NCBI GenBank assembly: GCA_002633005.1 | Contig: NMRA01000824.1 | Coordinates: 1 to 47,678, forward strand | Reading direction: 5' to 3' | DNA length: 47,678 nt | Origin: Phoronis australis | Taxonomy: Eukaryota > Phoronida > Phoronidae | Shown here: positions 1 to 8,915 of the stretch, piece after piece | Numbering within the stretch: the first letter of the stretch is position 1 | Layout: every line of letters begins with the position of its first letter | Program-made: the position numbers and the translations under genes | Notes under the pieces: model-generated | The model's database searches: none | What the model saw: the letters and a program-made list of their open reading frames with translations, nothing else | What the model was told of the DNA's origin: nothing

Positions 1-791
1 AACACCTCAAGAAAATTTTGAAATTTGTTTTCACTCCGTGTTTTTATTACTTTTGGTTTATTTAAATCATGTTGCTTACTAATGGAAAGCTCAGTCATTC
101 CTTTTTCCAACAATACCACATTTTTTCAATAAATTAATGATATGCGCAATAACTTAGCTGCCAAAAAAGGCTTCGTCTGAAAGTAGTGGCTGCGAATGGT
201 TCATCCACCCGATATTGTTTGGTGAATGCGAAATAACTATGGATGGATAAAACTCGTACAAGTAAGGTACAACTACATACATTAAAATTGACATGTTTAT
301 TTCAAAAAATCTTTACAGCTTTGAGACAAGTGTTTGTTTTAAAAATCTGCACAAAAGTAATGGTTGCATCTGTTAATGGTTAATGTGCTACTATGTCACA
401 ACTAAATAACTATCATCGTCAGTGGAGTCTTCAAATGGGTCCCCTTCACTAGAGTCACTTTTACGTACTTTGAAAATAGTTGTGTGAATAATAACATTTA
501 TTCCCTTTAACTGGTTCAAAATGTTCAATTTAGTTTCTTGAAAATACGCTCCCCTCTTTCCAAAAATGTGCACAGGAGTTCATTTGGTTTCATTTGACAT
601 TTTTGAATTGTTGTTTTCTGAATATCCTTCCATGGGACTATTTTCGGAAATTCCCGGACGGAACACAGATTTATAGCTGCTCTTATTTACTTGTGTGAGT
701 GCACTTCAACCTGGACAATGCCTTGGCACAAATATTTACTCTTGGGTTATGCATCAACCATGTATAAATTCATACCCGTCTTCACTTGCAG
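1..791. other. Intron (inferred) upstream of SNF8 exon A
   Basis: AT-rich sequence ending in a good splice acceptor (pyrimidine-rich tract then cag at 789-791) in front of a certain SNF8 exon. I searched it for the preceding SNF8 exon (the region before the second winged helix) and did not find it, so the exon probably lies left of the window. No other feature is supported here. Confidence 0.6.
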
Positions 792-933
792 AGATGATTT
801 ACTGAGAGCCATTAAAAAACTACGCATTCTTGGCAACGGGTTTACGACGATACCACTTGGAGCGTCCTACATCATACAATCCGTACCAGGAGAACTGAGT
901 ATGGATCACACTACTGTTTTACAACAAGCTCAA
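792..933 (+). CDS. SNF8: SNF8 exon A (internal)
   Basis: 142-nt exon after acceptor cttgcag and before donor CAA/gtaagc. The first base completes a split codon, then 47 codons follow. It covers the winged-helix segment with AIKKLRILGNGF and IIQSVPGELSMDHT, close to the animal SNF8 consensus. It ends in phase 0. Confidence 0.92.
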
Positions 934-3757
934 GTAAGCATCGCATGTCTTGTCTTCCTATTGGCACAGAATGTGTGTGTGTGACCTCAACATTGAACTA
1001 ATCCTGGCAGTGTTCTGTCAGTGCAAGACACTTGTATCGAGAATTCTTTCTTTTATAGAACAGAAAGTGTTTTTACTTGCATCTTAGTGACGTAGTTCAC
1101 AAGTCCAGCCTTACCAACTTTCAGTGGCGTACATTTTCCTAGTGTCTGGATAATGGGTCCGAGCTCAAACGTGAACCACTCGATTTTTCTCGCGTGATTT
1201 TGTGCGATCTGTTGTGACCTCGCCAAGCGCACCAGACTTGTAATTTTAGTTCAGTTTTATATCAGATTCTATTCAAGTGTCAGAGAATAATTATTAAACA
1301 TTTCTTGCGCTGACTATTCACTAAATACATTTTCACTTATAAGTGTAATACTGACAATAAACAGAACAACACCTAGCAAATCGTGTGTTTGTTTGGAGGC
1401 TTTGATGACTACATCACTTTGGAAATCACTTGAACTTATGAACTTCGCCATTGCTTCCTGTTATTGTTAATGATAAAACGAGCAATAGACCCACGCCTTC
1501 TGTCAAAAACCAGCTTAGGCCACTTAGTATTATAAAGTCGGCCTTGTCTTGTTTCTCACACAGATTAGAACTGATTTCTAGGCTTGATAAGAACTGACAG
1601 GTTGTTATTGGTTGAGGCCACGCCCACTAAATTGCTTGATAAGAACTGACTGATTGTTATTGTTTGAGGCCACGCCCACTAAGCTGCTTGATAAGAACTG
1701 ACATGTTGTTATTGCTTGAGGCCACGTCCACTAAGCTGCTTGATGAGAGCTGACAGGTTGTTATTGGTTGATACCACACCCACTAAGTTGCTTCTCATTG
1801 CAGGATAGTTTCAGTATGGCAATCAGGAGAAATCCAGATGATTTAATTTAACCAATTTTCAATTTAAACAAAGGATTAGAATTTGCCGATATTGCTTTGG
1901 AAGGCTAAGTGCACCTGTGAAGAAAATTGTTGCTGTACATGGTTTGTGGCGGCTTAAAGCTAGTCTGTAGATGTCGTTAACGCTTGTATCATGACTGACC
2001 ATTTGTCCACTATGTTTTTTCTGTTCATTCATCTTTGACACATATCAATGATAAGTTGAATTTCATCATCATTTATTCGATTTATTGCATTGTCGGTGAG
2101 TCTAATTGCCACTGGTAAGAGTGATTCAATTTACGGTAGATTGTTGTTTATATGATTTTCAAGTTTATGGGATAGCGCGTCATTTCGCAGTTTAGCTCTA
2201 ATGGCAGTTTATTCAACAGGCAACTGCATACGTTACCCTTGCACAGCTGACCAGCTCTCTAGGATGGGAGGTTGAAAGAGCACGTCGGGCTTTAGTAAGT
2301 GTAGCTAGTTCAGTTTTTGATGATACTTGCAGCAGAAGTAGAATCTGCAATCTCCAGTTTGATGAATTGAAGCGACCCTATTTTCTTTCTGTTTGAAATA
2401 CAACTATTCAGAATCGAGCAAACTCTGGCTACATTTTAGTGTGAGTCCAGATAACTGCAAGGGAAATTCCTTCTGGCATCATTCAAGTCATTACTTCTAA
2501 TAACTCCCACAAGGCTTTCTCAAACCAGTATTGTGTGAGGTGACCATTGGTGTCTCTAAGAGAAAATACTTTCATTTGGATACTGAACGAACATGAGTAG
2601 AGCGGTTTGATTCCAAAAACACAATATCCAATCATGAGAGTCCTACTATGCCGAAGTCGGCCAATTTGAAATCTACCAATCAGAATTGATGCCTACAATT
2701 AATTTTTCTGTAAAAATCCGGTAATTTTTCTCAACTTGTGCTGAAACTGTTGTGAGATGTGAATGGTAGGAGTTGAAGGAAATCTTGGGGAGCTATTCAT
2801 ATAAATGTTCTCAGTGTTTATAGCAATGTTGCTTTGTAACTGCTGCATAATATGTTGGTGCAATCAAACGGGAGGAACCTAGTCCCAACTTTAGTCCTCA
2901 TGCTCAGAACTTCGCAATATGTCTGCATCAACTAAAGTTCATAAATCTGCATAGAAATGTTAATCTGTCAAGTTATAATCTTGCACTACTTCATGTATAA
3001 GTTTACATTTTTGCCATGGAAAGATTTGGTGAGCATGTTTCCTTTCTTAATCTTTTGACAGCCAACATCGAAATATTGAGGGAGATAACTAGGGTAAATC
3101 TTCACCTCTTTCGTGTACGACATGGCAAAAAGTGAAATTTTGTTTTGTCAAACTGATCAACAGAAGCTTGAGGAGACATGTGTCTCATTAGTAAACAAGA
3201 TTTGCACTGAGCAGTTGTTAGTACAAAAACCACAGTTTGTTTGGGTGTTTACCTGACTCATTTTGAGACCGTCTCTCACCAACTGAAAAAAACCTGCCTG
3301 CATCAAATTCGGCCTATTTTCTCTTTTTTTTTGAAAAGTGTCAAGGTAAGCAAGGTGTGAAACACCTTGATTTGCCAAGGGGTGTGTAAAGAAAAAATGA
3401 ATCCTGCATTATTTTGCTCACCTGAAGTGGATTTTCTTATTTGAAAAATAAGCAATTAAAACCAAACCAACGACTCGTTTTTTAAAAACAAAAACAGACC
3501 AGAACCAACAATGCTTTTTTTGGGCCTGACAACATGTTTACAAAATTTGATTTTTTTCTGATCAAGATTTTGAATAATTATTGTTACACAAAGGGACTTC
3601 ACGTCTCATGGAGCGTGTGTCCAGCGAACTCTGTAGTTGCTTTTCTTCTCTTCAGGACTATTTAGTAAAGGAAGGTCTGTCTTGGGTGGACGAACAAGCA
3701 GCAGGTGATACTCAGTACTGGTTCCCGGGCTTGTTCACTGACATTGTGGAGAGATGA
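792..3757 (+). CDS. SNF8: ESCRT-II subunit SNF8/VPS22/EAP30, 3' part of gene (three exons visible)
   Basis: This gene encodes the VPS22 subunit of ESCRT-II, which acts at the endosome membrane with VPS25 and VPS36 to sort ubiquitinated cargo into multivesicular bodies. Three exons join in frame: 792-933, 2220-2294 and 3656-3757, giving 105 C-terminal residues. They cover the two winged-helix domains. Diagnostic stretches are DDLLRAIKKL, IIQSVPGELSMDHT, GWEVERARRAL and QYWFPGLFTDI, which line up one after another with metazoan SNF8 as I know it. Each junction has GT-AG borders and the phases fit (entry with one carried base, then phase 0 twice). The stop is TGA at 3755-3757. The N-terminal coiled-coil part, about 150 residues in relatives, is off the left edge. 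The gene is convergent with the MRL gene at 7800-33365. I saw no canonical AATAAA signal just downstream. Confidence 0.93.
934..2219 (+). other. SNF8: SNF8 intron with 52-bp minisatellite
   Basis: Intron between exons A and B with borders gtaagc...caacag. Its only recognisable content is the four-unit 52-bp tandem repeat at 1582-1789. The open frames inside it match nothing I recognise. Confidence 0.85.
1582..1789. repeat. 52-bp tandem repeat, 4 units
   Basis: Units start at 1582, 1634, 1686 and 1738, all exactly 52 bp. Each begins gcttgataagaactgac (the last is gcttgatgagagctgac) and ends near ccacgcccactaa. Units differ by scattered substitutions but keep exact length. A partial start (gctt) follows at 1790. 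It lies inside an SNF8 intron. Confidence 0.95.
2220..2294 (+). CDS. SNF8: SNF8 exon B (internal)
   Basis: 75-nt, phase 0/0 exon of 25 codons between acceptor attcaacag and donor TTA/gtaagt. It encodes a segment containing AYVTLAQLTSSLGWEVERAR, matching the second winged helix of SNF8. It is too short for ordinary ORF calling and was found by looking for the segment missing between exons A and C. Confidence 0.92.
2295..3655 (+). other. SNF8: SNF8 intron
   Basis: Intron with borders gtaagt...ctcttcag, preceded by a strong polypyrimidine tract (ttgcttttcttctcttcag). I see no repeat family or coding segment inside it. Confidence 0.85.
3656..3757 (+). CDS. SNF8: SNF8 terminal exon
   Basis: Terminal exon of 33 codons plus TGA, phase 0 entry. 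It carries DYLVKEGLSWVDEQ and QYWFPGLFTDI, the C-terminal winged-helix end of SNF8. The protein stops after VER, slightly shorter than vertebrate SNF8, which has a few more residues after this block. Confidence 0.93.
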   Translation, partial: DYLVKEGLSWVDEQAAGDTQYWFPGLFTDIVER

Positions 3758-4689
3758 AAGCCACGTGAACTATGAGATGGATCTATTGTGCTCAACAGAT
3801 GGTGATAGAAAATGGCCCAGTCAAATATTTTCAGACTTTTTGGACCCAACCCATAGCATGGAATTTAGAAGCAACATTGGAAGTTAGCGGTATTTACCCA
3901 AGATTCTGCACATCCGTCTGGCACATAGCTGATCACTTATTCCTTATTAGAATTTCTTGTAGCATTCGCTGTTCTAATGCTGACAAAGTTTCTTGTGTAT
4001 TGTAAATATGATAACACCTGGAAGTTTGATAAGGTGGAGAAATGTGAAATGCATCTTGGCTTGCATGTTCAACGCGGGTGAAAAATAAGTCAATAGTGAG
4101 TGTTTAATAGTTATTGTTTGTCTTCTTACATGCCATTGGTTGGTCACATCACATGCCTAGAGTGAAGTCGGAAAGATTTCTGTCCCGACCGAGGCTCAAA
4201 CCCTCGACTTCCTGTAAACGGTGAAGAAATCTTGTCAAACTTCACACCAGGTCACACGATGTGACCAACATATGGCACGTAAGAAGACCAATAACTCTTA
4301 CTTATGCCACTTCAACACGCTGATTTTTAACAGCACATTTATTAAGTTTTTGACTTTTTGAAAAATAGGTCAATCGTACAATATGTATTCCTTCCTCTTA
4401 AAAGGGGTAATTTAATTCAGAATGGCACTATCTTTAAGTTCAAGAGGGTTTTTGTTACTCAAAGTCGTGTTTTTCTTCAACATCTTAACAGCTTCAAAGA
4501 TGTGTTGGAAGTATGTGGATTTAGAGCAGCCATTGTGTGCACATGGCCTGTTGTATCTTTTCTCAAGATTGAGCAGATCCTAAGTTAGTGGACACTGTGT
4601 TGATGATGAACTCCATCATTTACATGGACACTGGTAATGCAATATGAAGTTCAATTCTGTTTAAGGCAAGAGAACCAGTTGAAAAAACT
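3758..4689. other. SNF8 3' UTR / intergenic
   Basis: Non-coding sequence after the SNF8 stop. It contains the tRNA-like inverted repeat at about 4095-4308. Two overlapping short open frames at 3705-4005 are shadows of the terminal exon and UTR. Confidence 0.6.
4095..4308 (-). mobile_element. Short inverted-repeat element with tRNA-like core
   Basis: Arms of about 45 bp are inverted copies: left tcttcttacatgccattgg followed by ttggtcacatc; right gtgaccaacatatggcacgt followed by aagaagaccaataac. On the minus strand the interior reads gtgacctggtgtgaag (A-box-like) and ggtttgagcctcg (B-box-like, compare GGTTCGANTCC), with roughly tRNA-like spacing. It could be a tRNA-related SINE captured in a hairpin, or a MITE with a chance tRNA-like core. 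Confidence 0.55.
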
Positions 4690-5715
4690 GGGGCCCGCTT
4701 CAAGGAAACTGATTTAGCCAAGACAAATCTTAAATTTCAATTAAGTTTAAGATAAAACTTAAATTTGTCTCAACTCCATTTTGAGAAAGAGATCTTAAGT
4801 TTGACCTAAGTTTTGCCTTAATTTTGACTTACTTATGGGGTGTGGAAGTTCGAAAATTTGAAATCTTAGACTTAAGGGCTGTTCCAGCAAAATCTGTATG
4901 GGAGGGGGGGAAGGTACTTTTATTTCATACCCACCGCCCATATTTTTCATCTATTTTTCCAACCCATGACCCATAATTTTTTAATTATTTTTAATAGGTT
5001 AAAACATAAAATCCAACACTTGCAAACAAATTGCCTGCAGGAGGACTTGTTAAGAACTTAGATGATTGACAGACAAGAACTAGTTGTCTTGTCCAATATT
5101 GTCAAAAACTAAAGTAGCCGGTGAACAATACTTTTGGCAGCCACCAGGTGTCTCTGTTCACTATGTGTCTATAATTTCAATGAACATTTTTTCAATTATA
5201 AGGATCTATGAATCTCAAACTGTCTCCACGAACTCTTTTATATTTCTATGTCAAGTGAATATTGGAACTTGTTTATCTTACTCCTCATACTTTTTATTTA
5301 AAAATCATCAATTTTCTTATATGTGTTAACACCAGTTTATTGTGGCATAACTTTTCAATTCAATAGGACTGCAGACAAACAGGTGGCTCAAATCAAATTG
5401 CCCACGACTTGATTAATTTCTTAGTGCACTCTGTTCACTAGCAATATGGCTTTTTGTATTGGGATAAGTTAGGATGTATGCCAATTGCATTTTTTTTTAG
5501 TAACCAACCTGCTAACATTAACAAGTCAAAAAATACCACCCATTTTTAATACATCGCTTCTTACAGGAACGACCACCCATAATTTGAGTTTTTTTCTGAA
5601 GACCACCACCCATGAATTTTTATTTCTACTGCCCCCCCCCCCCCTCCCACACGGATTTTACTGGAACAGCCCTAAGTAAAAAATGAACTTAAGTCAGTTT
5701 CTTGGAACAGGCCCC
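4690..5715. mobile_element. Outer MITE, interrupted by a second MITE
   Basis: Terminal inverted repeats: left ggggcccgcttcaaggaaac at 4690, right end reading (reverse complement) ggggcctgttccaagaaact, ending at 5715. The left interior is also internally palindromic (cttaaatttcaattaagttt and following). The element is split by the insertion at 4876-5672. I could not assign a clear target duplication to the outer ends. Confidence 0.7.
4876..5672. mobile_element. Inner Harbinger-like MITE with TAA target duplication
   Basis: Left terminus gggctgttccagcaaaatct and right terminus (reverse complement) gggctgttccagtaaaatcc are inverted repeats of about 35 bp, ending in a G-run on one arm and a C-run on the other. 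TAA flanks both sides (4873-4875 and 5673-5675). A GGGCTGTTC-type end with a TWA duplication is typical of PIF/Harbinger MITEs. No transposase is present. Confidence 0.8.
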
Positions 5716-7799
5716 TGGTTCTCAAAATGTGGAATTCCCTTAAGCGACTTGCCTTGTTTGGTTCTTATTTGCTCCCTATTAATTCACAGAATCGTGTTGA
5801 ATATTAAAGTGGTGTTGCTATAGCAATGAAACTTTATTTGTGATGAAATCCCAGTAGTATACAAATATATCTAAAATACCAAACAAAACAACAAAGTGAT
5901 TAATACAAAACTGGTAATAAATAGGTTAAATGTTATCCTTATTTACATAAACTGCATTATATCATAATAACAGAGCCTAACATGATTGCCTAAATCATTT
6001 CCCTATAGTGAACTTCTTAATACCCTTTAATTTCACTGTTTTAGTGTTGATTGCGTATGGAATATATGTAAACTTTTAACTTAAAATATCCTAAACCAAA
6101 CCAATAGATATGAAATGTATTGATGCATACACTAACTTGAGTAATCTTAAAACAGGATAAAACCATCGCACGATACTGGTAATAAAAACATAGATAACCA
6201 AGAACTTTAATATCACTTATCATAAATGCAATAAACACTATACACTTACAACTAAACTGTAACAGTTTTACTTAAAACGGCTATAAATCCGCATTCCATC
6301 CAAGAATCAGTTTTTTGAATTTTACCACTTGATGCTATGAAATTGGTCTTGACTGGTTTCTTACTCAAACAGGAAGTGATTTCTGGACTTGCAAGCAACT
6401 GACACTTAATCACTCCTCGAGACCATGCTCTGCGCAAAAGGTCATAGCATGCCGTGACCAGCCAACTAGTAGAGCCTGGTCTCGCGCAATAATGACCTGT
6501 TGGCTCTTTGGAAGTTCCTAAATCGTCTGCAAATTGTCAAAGGAACATTCTGAAACCAATTCCAAGACGTTTAGCTATCTAAATCAAAAGTTGGATTTTA
6601 TGACAGAAGGCGGGTTTATTGCCACTTTAGCTAGCACCAAGCAGCATAACGAACACAAAGGACCTTTGTTAAAAGCACCCGCAAGGCTTAAAATTACCAT
6701 GATGTATTAACAAAGAGAATTTAGTACAGGCATTAATACCAGACCAAAGTTTAAGCTTCACTTTCAACATTAAACTGATTGCACACAACTGGAACAAAAA
6801 GTTTAACAGTCTTTGATCATTCCAGCATCGAGGGATTGTAAATGTTCGCCGTCACGAGCGACTGAATATCAATGGACCTTTTAAGAACAACTTGTATACC
6901 AGTCTTAATGTGCCCATATTTCATGATATTCGATGTCAAAAAACAGTTTTTGAACAGGATGACTTGCCACCAGCCTTGTGCAAAACCCAATACCTCAGTG
7001 ATGAGAAAATACCAGGAACAAGTTCCAGCTTTGTTGCACTGCGCAATATTTAGAGAAAGCATCTTGTTTTAGAAATAAACTTTGTCTTATACGTGACACA
7101 TTTCCGTCGTCTTTCTGGGCTTTCACTCTGACAGAGGCAGATTACGCTCCTACCATCAAGTTTAGTTAACCTTGCCAACAACTTCACTGAGCACCAAAAT
7201 TCACGAGACTGCGGCACTAAAAGGTTGTGTTCACAGGTCACCTCTTGTCTTACATCATTTTTTTCCATGGCAAAGGCTATGTTTACATGACGTGGGAGAA
7301 CAACTTGTGGCGTGTAGAACAACAGCTTGGCAATAAAATGCATAGTAAACAATCCACTTCCTAATTACTTGGACTGCTGGTACAGTACAGACACAAACAC
7401 TCAGGGTATTGCACTGATCAGACATGGATTCATGCCGCAAGTTATGTGACTGAAGGCCATGTGAATACAGTATTGTAGCTATCAATGAGTAGTAAATGCA
7501 TAGTAAACCAAGAGTATTTGTGATAAAATCGACTCTTCTGCAAACACTTCATCACACTTTTGAATGTTAAAAGTTGTTCAGATTTATAATTGGTCTGTTG
7601 GGTTTTGTACAAAACCAACTTTGCAATGATTACAAAAACAGCGTCGGGCCCAACTGCGCATTGGTCAAAAATGCCATTCAAAACAAATGCTTCCATCAAG
7701 ATCTCTGGAGAGAAACTGCTGGCAAGAAAAAAAATAAAGCAGTGATTTATAATTGTGAAATGAACTGGAAATATGCAACCACGAATCAGTTCAATAATG
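5716..7799 (-). other. Putative 3' UTR and flank of the MRL gene
   Basis: Non-coding AT-rich sequence after the RAPH1-like stop codon. On the minus strand, candidate AATAAA signals lie at 6620-6615 and 5838-5833; which, if either, is used cannot be told from sequence. The short open frames here on both strands resemble no protein family I know. Confidence 0.45.
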
Positions 7800-8915
7800 C
7801 TACGAAGTTCTCTTAGGGGGAGGCGGTGGCTTTTTTTTAGTTTTTGGCGGCAGACCCTCTAACAGTTCTGGGGGCGGTGGAGGTAGATCCATCTCACCCG
7901 CTGACACTCTCTCGGGATTCACAGCATGTGAGTTCACACTTGTCCGTTTGGTGGCAATCACGTTCTCCAGGTTAGAAAGAAAGGCTTTGTTAGCTGGTAC
8001 TCCAGCACCTGCTTTGTCACTGTTTTGCCTTTTTGGAGGCGGAGGTGGTTGGGGTTTGACGGCACTGACAGCTGCAGTGGGCTTTGGAGCCACTCTAGGG
8101 GGCTCGGCATGCATTGGATGGTATAGTGGGGGCTTGACTGGTGATAAATCCCCTCTAGTTGGTGGCATGGGCTTTGGCTTTTTGGCAACAGGGGGTGGCT
8201 CTGGTGATGGTTTCTTTGCAACTGGTGGTGGCTGTCGACCATGGAAGGGACTATTGGTATCCATAGCTGGTTTTTTAGCTACAGGAGGCGGATCGGGAAA
8301 CTCGTTGTGATTCACAAAATGGTGGTCAGTGTTGTGTTCCATTGCGGAGGTCCTCGGTGATCGATGGCTAGCAATCGGATTGTCATAATCTCCGCCTGAG
8401 GAACTTGAGGCTATGGATGATGTCTTGCTGCCTGAGCGCGAGCTACTTCTGTTGCGTAGCTCAGCAACCAAATTAGGCACGTGTCCGCTTTTGGGGGGGA
8501 TGTCCGGTGTAGGCGTGAGTTGTGGTGGAGGTGGAGGGAAGTCTTCCGGTGGAGGAGGGGGAGGAAAGTCTGCGTCAAGATCTGGTTCATGGTACAACGG
8601 TGGTGGAGGAAAGCCATCTGGTCCCAGACCGGAGTCACCGGAAGAGCTTGTCGAACATCCCCCACGCACAAGTTGTCGTGTGGTGCCGGTGGTCAGCGGT
8701 ATTCTAGCAGTCGTGTTTGAGTCAATGTCCACAAAGTTGGAATAGTTCATGCTCTGACTCATGCCAGTCACAATGGCAACGGGAGGTTTACGCTCACCCT
8801 CTGGGGGACTAAAATTGACCTTACTGCTTTTTCGCATGTTATCCTGCACAAGTTTTTGGTTTCTCCTCACCTCGCTTTGCACTTTCTTGAAATTGTCATA
8901 CAGCTGATGACCATG
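7800..8915 (-). CDS. RAPH1: MRL exon 11: end of PH region and proline-rich tail
   Basis: Terminal exon, 371 residues plus TAG, entered in phase 0 after acceptor ttcacag. It starts HGHQLYDNF, the family's segment just after the PH domain. It then carries FPPPP Ena/VASP EVH1 ligands (GFPPPPLYHEP, ADFPPPPPPED, EDFPPPPPQ), a Ser/Arg-rich stretch, three PPPVAKKP repeats (SH3 ligand-like), PPPPPKR, the helix-like FLSNLENVIATKR, DLPPPPPELL and a final KKKPPPPPKR. Low complexity makes many shadow frames on the other strand. Confidence 0.92.
   Translation of the reverse strand, partial: HGHQLYDNFKKVQSEVRRNQKLVQDNMRKSSKVNFSPPEGERKPPVAIVTGMSQSMNYSNFVDIDSNTTARIPLTTGTTRQLVRGGCSTSSSGDSGLGPDGFPPPPLYHEPDLDADFPPPPPPEDFPPPPPQLTPTPDIPPKSGHVPNLVAELRNRSSSRSGSKTSSIASSSSGGDYDNPIASHRSPRTSAMEHNTDHHFVNHNEFPDPPPVAKKPAMDTNSPFHGRQPPPVAKKPSPEPPPVAKKPKPMPPTRGDLSPVKPPLYHPMHAEPPRVAPKPTAAVSAVKPQPPPPPKRQNSDKAGAGVPANKAFLSNLENVIATKRTSVNSHAVNPERVSAGEMDLPPPPPELLEGLPPKTKKKPPPPPKRTS

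Noticed and set aside
1582-1789. CRISPR-like array
   Set aside because: Units are contiguous 52-bp repeats without unique spacers, in a eukaryotic intron.
7948-8745. Plus-strand Gly-rich open frames (up to 120 residues)
   Set aside because: They are antisense to the proline-rich MRL tail; CCN codons read as GGN on the other strand. The minus strand has domain and splice support.
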